Below, piece after piece: positions 43,783-52,030 of a stretch of DNA of 64,000 nucleotides (position 1 is its first letter; each line of letters opens with the position of its first letter). The notes beneath the pieces were generated by a model, which was given only the letters and a program-made list of their open reading frames with translations, searched no databases and had not been told where the DNA came from. Both the position numbers and the translations under genes were made by a program. The stretch comes from Veillonella sp. VA139 (GTDB lineage Bacteria; Bacillota; Negativicutes; Veillonellales; Veillonellaceae). Location: contig NZ_RQVL01000001.1 of assembly GCF_003992005.1 (NCBI RefSeq), positions 62,001-126,000 of the forward strand. The letters run 5' to 3'.

Positions 43783-45054
43783 CTAATCATGGAAAGTAAA
43801 TCGTTGGTCACCGATGACTACTTCATCGCCATCTTGAATGCCACGTTTTTTTAATTCCGCATCTAAATCCATGTAACGCCAAATCTTTTGGAATCTTCGC
43901 AATGCTTGTTCATCATCAAGGTTCGTCATTGCCACCAATTTCTCAATACGAGAGCCGCTGATAATATAGGATGCATCATCGCCACGAGTAATGACGAAGT
44001 CAGTATCAGGTTTTGCTTCATAGTATACAGTATCATCCACCACTTCTGGTTCTGGCACGTAATTTTCAACATAGTACCACGCCCGTTCTACTAGTGCTGG
44101 CAACCCTTCTCCAGTCAATGCATTGACCGCAAATACTTCATAGTCTTGATCTGCAAAGTATTTTGTGACTCTTGGCAACGTTTCTTCATCTTGTAACAAG
44201 TCTGTTTTGTTCAATACGATTAATTGTTTTTTCTTGCTTAATTTTTCGCTATATTTAGCTAACTCTTCGTTAATTTTATGAAAGTCTTCAATAGGGTCAC
44301 GACCTTCTAATCCAGATACATCCAATACATGGAGCAAAATATTACTACGTTCTACATGCCGCAAGAAGGAATGTCCTAAACCAATGCCTTCACTAGCGCC
44401 TTCAATCAAACCTGGAATATCTGCCATGACAAAACTTTTACCTGGTGCTACAGAGACTACCCCTAATACTGGAGTTAATGTAGTAAAATGGTAGGCAGCC
44501 ACTTCTGGTTTTGCAGAAGACACTTTGCGGATGATAGAAGATTTACCCACACTTGGGTAGCCCAATAATCCCACATCAGCTAATACTTTTAATTCTAGAT
44601 TTAACCAACGTTCTTCACCAGGTTCCCCTTTTTCAGCAAAGGTTGGTACACGATTAGCACTTGTTTGAAAGCGTGCGTTACCACGGCCACCTCGACCACC
44701 TTTGGCAACCATGTAGGTTTGTCCATCTTCCACTAAGTCCGCCATTAATTTACCCGACTCTTCATCTGTTACCGTCGTTCCCAAAGGAACAGAGACAATT
44801 AAATTTTCAGCACCACGACCATGCTTGTTGGCACTCTGTCCAGCACCGCCTGTGTCGCCTTTAAATTGACGTTTATATCTAAAATCAACCAATGTATTGA
44901 TATTTCTGTCAGCTTTTAAAATGATGTCAGCACCTTTACCGCCATCTCCACCATTCGGTCCCCCTTGTGGTACATATTTTTCTCGACGGAAACTACTCAT
45001 ACCGTTACCGCCATCTCCCGCTTTCACTAATATACGGGCACGATCTATAAACAT
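43783..45054 (-). CDS. obg: Obg-family ribosome assembly GTPase
   Basis: GTPase for late 50S assembly and stress signalling, 423 residues. The glycine-rich Obg fold (residues 1-157) opens FIDRARILVKAGDGGNG. The G domain has GYPSVGKSSI (P-loop), DIPGLIEGASEG (switch II) and NKTDLL. The Obg C-terminal domain (about 350-423) ends EVVIGDQRFTFHD. GAGGAA precedes the ATG. A UUCG hairpin sits between ctpA and this gene. Confidence 0.97.
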   Translation of the reverse strand: MFIDRARILVKAGDGGNGMSSFRREKYVPQGGPNGGDGGKGADIILKADRNINTLVDFRYKRQFKGDTGGAGQSANKHGRGAENLIVSVPLGTTVTDEESGKLMADLVEDGQTYMVAKGGRGGRGNARFQTSANRVPTFAEKGEPGEERWLNLELKVLADVGLLGYPSVGKSSIIRKVSSAKPEVAAYHFTTLTPVLGVVSVAPGKSFVMADIPGLIEGASEGIGLGHSFLRHVERSNILLHVLDVSGLEGRDPIEDFHKINEELAKYSEKLSKKKQLIVLNKTDLLQDEETLPRVTKYFADQDYEVFAVNALTGEGLPALVERAWYYVENYVPEPEVVDDTVYYEAKPDTDFVITRGDDASYIISGSRIEKLVAMTNLDDEQALRRFQKIWRYMDLDAELKKRGIQDGDEVVIGDQRFTFHD

Positions 45055-45081
45055 ATTTTTTTCCTCTAGCCCTATAGATAG

Positions 45082-45097
45082 AGCGGCCGAAGCCGCT
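45082..45097 (-). other. UUCG-capped hairpin in the ctpA-obg gap
   Basis: On the minus strand AGCGGC-TTCG-GCCGCT, a very stable tetraloop stem, lies in the 46-bp gap. No T run follows, so it is not a simple terminator. It could protect mRNA ends or slow the polymerase. Confidence 0.6.
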
Positions 45098-45100
45098 ATA

Positions 45101-46366
45101 TCATAGAGTTTTTACAATTTCAATAGCACGTTCCATTTGTACATCCTCTTCAGGATTTGTTTTGGACGGCTCCACAACTTCATCTGGTTCAATACCAATA
45201 CCATCGATGACTCTATCATTTGGTGTATGATAGCGAGCGATAGTAATCTTTAACCCTTCTCCGTCAAGACCTTGTACTACGCTCTGCACAGTACCTTTGC
45301 CATAACTTTTGGTGCCTACAATGGTACCTGATTTTGTATCTTGCACAGCACCAGCAATAATTTCTGATGCACTTGCAGAATTACCATTAATCAACACAAC
45401 TAATGGAATGAGAGGATACTCTCCTCTAGACATATAGGCTGTTGTTTTACCTCGTCTCGTTTGTACCGTCACAATCGGTCCTTTCGGCACCAAATACTGT
45501 CCTATACCATGAGCTGTAGTAATTAAGCCCCCTGGATTATCACGCAAGTCTAAGACTAACCGTTTCATTCCTTTAGATTGAAGTTCCTCATATGCTTTCG
45601 TAAATTCATCTACTGTTTTTTCAGCAAATTGTGTGACCCGAATATAGCCAACCTCATCTGTTAGCATTTGTCCTTTAACAGTAGGCATCACAATCGTCTT
45701 CCGTTCAATGGAAAATTCTTCTTCTTCTCCATTGCGAAGAATACGAAGTACTACAAAAGTGCCTTCTTCACCTCGAATGTGATTCGCTACATCTTCTTTT
45801 TCGATATCAGACACAGGTGTGCCATCAATGGCAAGAATTTGATCTCCCTTTTGAAGACCTGCTGCTTCCGCTGGCTGTCCTTCCATGGTAGCGCCAACTT
45901 TTAATATCTTACCGTCTGAAAAATCCAATAATAAACCAATACCACTATAGGTAGAGGACGTATGCATTTCCAACTCTTTCATATCATCCTTGTCCAAATA
46001 GACAGTATGTTTATCATGAGTGCCTTTTACTAAGCCTTTCAACATATTCACAAAGAGTTCTTCTTTGGCTGGTGGATCCATGGCCCATTGGGTAGTGATA
46101 AAGTAGGTGTACCCAAATTTAGCAATTCCCAACGGAGACCCTGAGATATACCAAAAGAAAGCGGTTAAGCCTATTAAAAAGGTAAGTATCCAAGTCAATG
46201 CGATAAGCAAATAATATTTAATGAGATCTTTAATGCTCTCATGTTCAAGGTCATCTTCTATGCTGATAATATTCCCTGCCTCATCTTTTGTAATGACTTC
46301 ATATCTTACGCCTAACAAGTAGGTCTTAGCTTTATGCCAAATAGATGTTTTTTTCTTTTCTTCCAT
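45101..46366 (-). CDS. ctpA: S41-family carboxy-terminal processing peptidase
   Basis: Membrane-anchored serine protease for envelope proteins. The catalytic serine is in NGNSASASEIIAG and the lysine in KSYGKGTVQSV. A PDZ domain (residues about 110-200, with GIGLLLDFSDGKILK and GDQILAIDGTPV) precedes the protease core. Before its membrane helix (about 48-72) it has an unusual charged cytoplasmic stretch of about 45 residues; most CtpA proteins have the helix at the very start. GAGGAG precedes the ATG. It lies 8 bp after the M23 peptidase gene, so it may regulate that hydrolase. Confidence 0.95.
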   Translation of the reverse strand: MEEKKKTSIWHKAKTYLLGVRYEVITKDEAGNIISIEDDLEHESIKDLIKYYLLIALTWILTFLIGLTAFFWYISGSPLGIAKFGYTYFITTQWAMDPPAKEELFVNMLKGLVKGTHDKHTVYLDKDDMKELEMHTSSTYSGIGLLLDFSDGKILKVGATMEGQPAEAAGLQKGDQILAIDGTPVSDIEKEDVANHIRGEEGTFVVLRILRNGEEEEFSIERKTIVMPTVKGQMLTDEVGYIRVTQFAEKTVDEFTKAYEELQSKGMKRLVLDLRDNPGGLITTAHGIGQYLVPKGPIVTVQTRRGKTTAYMSRGEYPLIPLVVLINGNSASASEIIAGAVQDTKSGTIVGTKSYGKGTVQSVVQGLDGEGLKITIARYHTPNDRVIDGIGIEPDEVVEPSKTNPEEDVQMERAIEIVKTL

Positions 46367-46374
46367 AGTCTCCT

Positions 46375-47556
46375 CTATAAGTATCCCATCGGATCTGTTG
46401 GTTCACCATTAATACGCACCTCAAAATGAAGGTGTGGACCTGTAGAACCACCGGTATTACCTGAGTAGGAAACTACTTGACCTTTCGATACAGTTTGACC
46501 TGGGCTTACGGCTACATCACTATTATGAGCATACAAGGTAGACATACCATTACCGTGATCAATGATGACAGTATATCCATATCCACTGATCCAACCAGCT
46601 TCTACGACAACGCCACCATCTGCAGCATGCACGGGTGTACCTTCATCCACCCCAAAATCGGTGCCCGCATGTAAACGACGTGTACCATAAATAGGGTGAA
46701 TCCGCCAACCAAAGTTAGATGTGATAGGAGCCACAACTGGTGCTGCCAATTGTCCAGTACCTTGCACCCATGTAGCACCACCTCCGCCACCTCCTTGGCT
46801 AGCAGCTGCTGCCGCTGCAGCCGCACGTTCTGCAGCCCGTTGTTGCAACATCGCTGTAATACTTGCGGAGGACGCCATTAACTCATTATAAGCACGCTCT
46901 GCTGTATCTCGGTCATTCATAGCCCGTTCTAAGACAGCTTGACGTTCTGCTTTTTTCTGGTTGATTAAGTTCTGCTTTTCTTGTGCTACTTTTTCTAGTT
47001 CTAATACTTTAGCACGATCTTCCTCTAGCTTAGCTTTTTTACTAGCAATTTCTTCACGCTCTACTTTGATGGTGTTGATTAAATCCATGTCAGATTGCAA
47101 AATACGCTTCAACATTTCCATACGGTTTGCAAAATCGCTAAAGTCTTTGGATCCAACCACCACATCCAAGTAGCTTAAACGACCATTGATATAAATATCT
47201 CTGACCCGTTTGTAGAATACTTTTTCACGAGACTGCAAGCGATCTTGTGCTGCTTTCAATTCCGCCTCTGTTTTTGTAATATCTTGATCTAGCTGAATCC
47301 GCTCTGCTTGTATTTGTTTTAACTCCGCAGTAGCAGTATCTAATTCAATCTGTATCGCATGTAACTGTTCATATACGGTACCAATCGTTTTTTCTGCTTC
47401 CGACTTTTTATTCGCCTCATTTGTCATTTGTTGTTGAATATTTGACAACTGATTCGTTAAGTCTTCATCTTGTGCCTGATACCAGTACGGTGTAGCTATC
47501 ATGATAGAACCGCATAGTAAACTAGCTACTAGTGTTACTGTTTTTTTCTTCATCAT
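46375..47556 (-). CDS. M23 peptidoglycan hydrolase with coiled coil (EnvC-like)
   Basis: Exported protein of 393 residues. A signal segment (residues 5-24) precedes a long coiled coil (about 28-245), an Ala/Gly-rich linker and a C-terminal LytM/M23 domain. That domain keeps the zinc ligands: HAGTDFG and PHLHFEV. So, unlike E. coli EnvC, which is an inactive activator, it should be an active endopeptidase. It directly follows ftsX, and FtsEX is known to control such coiled-coil hydrolases at division. MMKK has two possible ATG codons. It probably acts at the septum. Confidence 0.92.
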   Translation of the reverse strand: MMKKKTVTLVASLLCGSIMIATPYWYQAQDEDLTNQLSNIQQQMTNEANKKSEAEKTIGTVYEQLHAIQIELDTATAELKQIQAERIQLDQDITKTEAELKAAQDRLQSREKVFYKRVRDIYINGRLSYLDVVVGSKDFSDFANRMEMLKRILQSDMDLINTIKVEREEIASKKAKLEEDRAKVLELEKVAQEKQNLINQKKAERQAVLERAMNDRDTAERAYNELMASSASITAMLQQRAAERAAAAAAAASQGGGGGGATWVQGTGQLAAPVVAPITSNFGWRIHPIYGTRRLHAGTDFGVDEGTPVHAADGGVVVEAGWISGYGYTVIIDHGNGMSTLYAHNSDVAVSPGQTVSKGQVVSYSGNTGGSTGPHLHFEVRINGEPTDPMGYL

Positions 47557-47558
47557 TC

Positions 47559-48446
47559 CTACACTTTCATATATTGTTTTAAAGAAATGGTACTACCAAT
47601 AGCACCTACAATGACACCTATCCCAACTAATCCTGCGGATAATTGATAGATAAATGGCATCATTGGTACCAATGGCATGAAAGCAAAGTTTGCAATCACT
47701 TCCATCGTAATATAGCGGTAAAATTGCCAAGTAGCAACACCTGCAATGGCACCACCAATAGCGCCTAAGAACATACCTTCTAATACAAAAGGCCAACGGA
47801 TAAACCAGTTCGTGGCACCTACATATTTCATAATTCCAATTTCTTTACGACGGGCAAACACAGTCAACCGAATCGTATTGGAAATGATAAATAAGGTAGC
47901 CCCCGCTAGGAAACCGATGAGCACAATACCGCCGATACGAATAATTTTTGTAACTTCAAAAATTTGCTCAATCACATCTTGTCCATAATGGGCACTTTCA
48001 ACTTCAGGATATTTAGATACTATTTCTGCTGTAGATTTTACTTGATCCGGTGTATTGAAAGTCAACACATAGGACGTTGGCAATGGATTATGTCCATCTA
48101 GGGAGTCTACTAATTGTTGTTGCTCCCCTAAGCGCTCTTTAAAGCGTTTCATAGCTTCATCTTTTGTGACAAATTCAATATCTTTCAGCTCTGGTAATGC
48201 CTTTAATTTTTTGCCTAATTCCATTACTTGCGGTGTTGTTAAATTGTCCTTCAAATAGATACTAATTTGTACTTGGCTCTCTAAATGGGATGCCAAATTG
48301 TTAAGGTTCACGACACCACAAGCAAACACGCCCAAGATAAACAAAGACAATGTGACCGTGGAAATGGATGCTAAGGACATCAATCCATTACGACGCATGG
48401 ATTTAATGGCTTCTTTTATATAATACTTAAAGGTTCTAATTTTCAT
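47559..48446 (-). CDS. ftsX: Cell division permease FtsX
   Basis: Inner-membrane partner of FtsE with four helices (residues about 25-45, 170-195, 225-250, 265-288) and a periplasmic loop (50-165) that contacts peptidoglycan hydrolases. The N-terminal YYIKEAIKSMRRNGLMSLASIST and the ARRKEIGIMKYVGATNWFIRWPF stretch are family hallmarks. 295 residues. The start overlaps ftsE by 11 bp. The hydrolase gene downstream is the likely client. Confidence 0.95.
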   Translation of the reverse strand: MKIRTFKYYIKEAIKSMRRNGLMSLASISTVTLSLFILGVFACGVVNLNNLASHLESQVQISIYLKDNLTTPQVMELGKKLKALPELKDIEFVTKDEAMKRFKERLGEQQQLVDSLDGHNPLPTSYVLTFNTPDQVKSTAEIVSKYPEVESAHYGQDVIEQIFEVTKIIRIGGIVLIGFLAGATLFIISNTIRLTVFARRKEIGIMKYVGATNWFIRWPFVLEGMFLGAIGGAIAGVATWQFYRYITMEVIANFAFMPLVPMMPFIYQLSAGLVGIGVIVGAIGSTISLKQYMKV

Positions 48447-49122
48447 GGAATGCGGCCCCTCTCATTTGATCACTCACAACACGACCGCCTTCTAAGGCAA
48501 TCACTCGTTTGTTCAGATAGGACACCATATCCATATCATGTGTTACCATCACTACGGTTGTCCCGGAGTTATTGATGGCTTTGAAAAGGTCGGAAATATC
48601 GCGGCTTGTTTGCGGATCCAAGTTACCTGTCGGTTCGTCCGCAATTAATACCAATGGTTTATTCACAATGGCTCTAGCAATCGCTACCCGTTGTTGTTCT
48701 CCCCCGCTCAAATCCTGCGGTAAATCATTGGCTTTGTCGCTCAATCCCACCAATTCCAACACATTTAATACTTTTTCCTTAATTACTTTTGGTTTTTCCT
48801 CGATAACTTCTAAGGCGAAAGCAATGTTTTCAAATACTGTTTTTGATGGTAATAATCGGAAATCTTGGAATACAATACCTAACTTTCTACGCAAGTACGG
48901 TACTTTACTAGATTTGATACGTGTTACATCAACATCATTTACCATAACCGTTCCAGAATCTGGCTTTACTTCATGTGAAAGTAATTTAATAAATGTTGAT
49001 TTACCTGCTCCAGAATGTCCACAGACTAATACGAATTCTCCTTTTTCAATATGAATCGATACATCCTCTAAAGCAACAGACCCATTGTCGTATACTTTAT
49101 GGACATTTCTAAATTCTATCAT
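48436..49122 (-). CDS. ftsE: Cell division ATPase FtsE
   Basis: Cytoplasmic ABC ATPase of the FtsEX complex, 228 residues. Walker A GHSGAGKSTFIKLL (near residue 35), signature LSGGEQQRVAIARA (near 140), Walker B LIADEPTGNLD (near 160). The start region holds a duplicated ATGATAGA: the first ATG opens a three-codon reading frame whose TGA overlaps the true ATG (ATGA). AAGGG lies before both. It follows the transketolase genes after 15 bp. Confidence 0.96.
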   Translation of the reverse strand: MIEFRNVHKVYDNGSVALEDVSIHIEKGEFVLVCGHSGAGKSTFIKLLSHEVKPDSGTVMVNDVDVTRIKSSKVPYLRRKLGIVFQDFRLLPSKTVFENIAFALEVIEEKPKVIKEKVLNVLELVGLSDKANDLPQDLSGGEQQRVAIARAIVNKPLVLIADEPTGNLDPQTSRDISDLFKAINNSGTTVVMVTHDMDMVSYLNKRVIALEGGRVVSDQMRGAAFHEN

Positions 49123-49137
49123 TCTATCATTCCCTTC

Positions 49138-50070
49138 CTATTTTCGCGCCATACCTCGTTTGGTAGCAGCCACAATATCAGCTGCTGTTAAACCATATTT
49201 TGCCATCAATTCTTTTGGCGTACCAGACTCACCAAAGGTATCATTAACACCGACAAATTCCATTGGTACTGGGCATTCCTTGACTACCACTTCTGCTACA
49301 GCACTGCCTAAACCACCGATGACATTATGTTCTTCAGCTGTGATCAATACACCTGTTTCTTTCGCTGCTGTTACAATCGATTCTGCGTCAATTGGCTTGA
49401 TGGACGCCATGTTGATAACACGTACAGAAATGCCTTCTCCTTCTAACGTAGCTGCTGCTTCTACAGCTGGTCCTACTAAGGCACCACAAGCAATAATGGT
49501 AGCATCCTTACCATCACGTAATTGTTGCGATTTACCTGGTGTAAATGTGTATCCTTCTGAAGTCACATCTTCTACACCAGCACGACCTAAACGCACATAC
49601 ACTGGACCATGATACTCCGCTGCCCAAGTAATCACAGCTTCTGTTTCTGCTGCATCTGCTGGTACCACAACTGTCATATTAGGCAATGTACGCATACAAG
49701 AAATATCTTCTAAACTTTGGTGTGTCGCACCGTCTTCGCCGACAGTGATACCTGCGTGAGTAGCACATACTTTTACATTTAATCTTGGATAACATACGGC
49801 ATTGCGCACTTGTTCAAAGGCACGGCCTGTAGCAAACATAGCAAAGGAAGATACAAATGGTACTTTTCCTGCTGCTGCTAAGCCAGCACCTACAGAAATC
49901 AAGTTTTGCTCTGCAATCCCTACATTAAAGAATCGTTCAGGATATACTTTTTTAAATTCATCAGTTTTTGTAGATTTTGATAAATCTGCATCTAATACAA
50001 CAACATCTTTATGAGTGGCACCCACTTTAACTAAGGCTGTACCATATGCTTCACGAGTCGCTTTTCCCAT
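49138..50070 (-). CDS. Transketolase, C-terminal subunit
   Basis: Second half of a split transketolase of the pentose phosphate pathway, 310 residues. It holds the pyrimidine-binding domain (VLDADLSKSTKTDEFKKVYP, the catalytic FNVGIAEQN near residue 50) and the C-terminal domain (AEEHNVIGGLGSAVAEV). GGAGGT precedes the ATG. The start lies 2 bp after the N-terminal subunit stop. Together they should supply ribose 5-phosphate for prs and others. Confidence 0.95.
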   Translation of the reverse strand: MGKATREAYGTALVKVGATHKDVVVLDADLSKSTKTDEFKKVYPERFFNVGIAEQNLISVGAGLAAAGKVPFVSSFAMFATGRAFEQVRNAVCYPRLNVKVCATHAGITVGEDGATHQSLEDISCMRTLPNMTVVVPADAAETEAVITWAAEYHGPVYVRLGRAGVEDVTSEGYTFTPGKSQQLRDGKDATIIACGALVGPAVEAAATLEGEGISVRVINMASIKPIDAESIVTAAKETGVLITAEEHNVIGGLGSAVAEVVVKECPVPMEFVGVNDTFGESGTPKELMAKYGLTAADIVAATKRGMARK

Positions 50071-50072
50071 GA

Positions 50073-50900
50073 TTACACCTCCAACAATTCCGCTACAAAT
50101 TGATCACATTCTTCTTGAGATGGCGCTTTACCATGCCAGCCTGCTTGGCCTTCCATAGCTTGTACACCTTTCCCTTTGACAGTATTCATAATCACCATAG
50201 TCGGTTTATCTGTAGTTGCTTTTGCTTCTGTTACCGCTGCATGTAAGGCATCTAAATCATGACCATCTACGACAATCACATGCCAACCGAAAGCTTTGAA
50301 TTTTTCATCAATTGGCAATGGACTCATAACTTTTGTGATATCACCGTCGATTTGTAATCCATTAAAATCTACAAAGGCTGTTAAGTTGGACAATTTGTAA
50401 TGCGCCGCAAACATCGCTGCTTCCCATACTTGTCCTTCTTCTAGTTCGCCATCTCCTAGTACAGAGTACACACGGTAAGAGGCTCCATCGATTTTACCTG
50501 CCAATGCCATGCCGCAAGCTGCTGAAATACCTTGTCCTAAGGAACCAGTAGACATATCTACTCCTGGAATGTATTTCATATCTGGATGACCTTGCAAGAT
50601 ATGGTTAATTTTGCGCAAGTTTAGTAACTCTTCTGTCGGGAAGAACCCTTTTTCTGCTAATGTAGCATATAGAGCTGGTGCAGCATGTCCTTTAGATAAG
50701 ACAAAACGATCGCGATTTGGATCTTTCGGCTCATTTGGATTTACATTCATTTCTTGAAAGTACAACAAGCTCATCACATCAGCAATGGACAAAGATCCTC
50801 CTGGATGACCAGATTTTGCTGCTGTGACCGCTTTCACGATGTTTACACGAATCGCTTTTGCTTTTTCTTGTATCAATTGTTTTTGTTCAAGTGTTAACAT
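50073..50900 (-). CDS. Transketolase, N-terminal subunit
   Basis: First half of the split transketolase, 275 residues, holding the thiamine-diphosphate site. Motifs: KSGHPGGSLSIADVM, LSKGHAAPALYA, and GDGELEEGQVWEAAMFA followed by FVDFNGLQIDG, the GDG...N pattern of TPP enzymes. ATG 50900 follows GGGAGGG at proper distance; the frame is open eight codons further. Split transketolases are common in Firmicutes and archaea. Confidence 0.95.
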   Translation of the reverse strand: MLTLEQKQLIQEKAKAIRVNIVKAVTAAKSGHPGGSLSIADVMSLLYFQEMNVNPNEPKDPNRDRFVLSKGHAAPALYATLAEKGFFPTEELLNLRKINHILQGHPDMKYIPGVDMSTGSLGQGISAACGMALAGKIDGASYRVYSVLGDGELEEGQVWEAAMFAAHYKLSNLTAFVDFNGLQIDGDITKVMSPLPIDEKFKAFGWHVIVVDGHDLDALHAAVTEAKATTDKPTMVIMNTVKGKGVQAMEGQAGWHGKAPSQEECDQFVAELLEV

Positions 50901-50938
50901 ACTATACCCTCCCGTGTTATACACAATTCTAAGGTAAA

Positions 50939-52030
50939 TTATTTATCATGCAGCATGCCAATGGCAATGCGGGCATTCTCTAAGGCATTTCTTCGTAGTT
51001 CATGGATGTTTTCTAACACTGTTTCTGTGAAAGTGCCTCGTTCCAAAGTCTCTACTGTACGTGCTACTATAGGTTCTACTTCTAATGTATGTAAATCACC
51101 TACTGGCACTTCACCAATCATATGAAGAAAGTTTAAAATTTTAGGGTCATAGGAGATCCCTAAGCAAGGCGTTTCCATTAAAGCGCTAAACACTAATGCA
51201 TGGAGGCGCACACCTATCATAACATCTACAGAACCGCTGAGCGCCAATAACTCCGTCGTACTATACGCATCAGCTAAGACCGCGGACTTGGTTCTCATCA
51301 GTTTAGCAATGGTTTCTGCCTCCATCGTATCTTCCCGATGTTGCATGGGAATGAACACGATCTGTGCATCCTTTGTGGTCTGGATTTCGTCGAGAGCCTT
51401 CGCCAATGTACTTTGGTATTCTGTACAATCCTTCCAAGACCGCACAGATACCCCTACAATCGGTCTATCCGCAGTCACTCCATAGTATTCTAGCATCTTA
51501 CGCCCCATTGTGGTATCCACTGGATGCATACCAAGTACCGCATCAGCGGTCACTGTAATCGGTACGTCGTGAATACCTAGTGAAAGTAGCTCTTCTTTTG
51601 AGGCATGGTCCCGTACGGTTATCTGGGACACTTGATTTAAGACACGCCCCACCGTGGTACGGGCCAAGGATTTATGCAAAGGTCCAATGCCTTGGGCATA
51701 AATCATCACTCGTTTTCCCAAAGTATTCGCTAACGCAATAATACTCAAGTAATAATACAAACTACGAGCACTTGTCACATCCTGTAACAAACTGCCACCG
51801 CCACTGATAAGCATATCACTAGAATGTACCGCTTGGTATATCTTCCACATATCAAAGCGACCAATGGCTTTCACCTTATGCGTTTCCATAGTTTCCTGCG
51901 GATTCCCAGAGATAACAGTAATCTCAGCCTGTGGTTCTAGTTCTAACAATGCTTGCAAAATAGAACTCAATAGTGCTTCATCTCCAGCATTACCAAATCC
52001 ATAATAGCCGGAAATGAGGATCTTACACAT
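50939..52030 (-). CDS. csaB: Polysaccharide pyruvyl transferase CsaB
   Basis: Adds pyruvate to a cell-wall polymer; in Bacillus this anchors SLH-domain proteins. The fold begins ILISGYYGFGNAGDEALL (residues 3-20) and contains MLISGGGSLLQDVTS and GVRLHALVFSALMETP. 363 residues from ATG 52030, which follows GAGGTG. It overlaps the DUF5693 gene by 8 bp. In Negativicutes the outer membrane is held to peptidoglycan by SLH-bearing OmpM porins, so CsaB may serve envelope tethering; the acceptor polymer is unknown. Confidence 0.93.
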   Translation of the reverse strand: MCKILISGYYGFGNAGDEALLSSILQALLELEPQAEITVISGNPQETMETHKVKAIGRFDMWKIYQAVHSSDMLISGGGSLLQDVTSARSLYYYLSIIALANTLGKRVMIYAQGIGPLHKSLARTTVGRVLNQVSQITVRDHASKEELLSLGIHDVPITVTADAVLGMHPVDTTMGRKMLEYYGVTADRPIVGVSVRSWKDCTEYQSTLAKALDEIQTTKDAQIVFIPMQHREDTMEAETIAKLMRTKSAVLADAYSTTELLALSGSVDVMIGVRLHALVFSALMETPCLGISYDPKILNFLHMIGEVPVGDLHTLEVEPIVARTVETLERGTFTETVLENIHELRRNALENARIAIGMLHDK

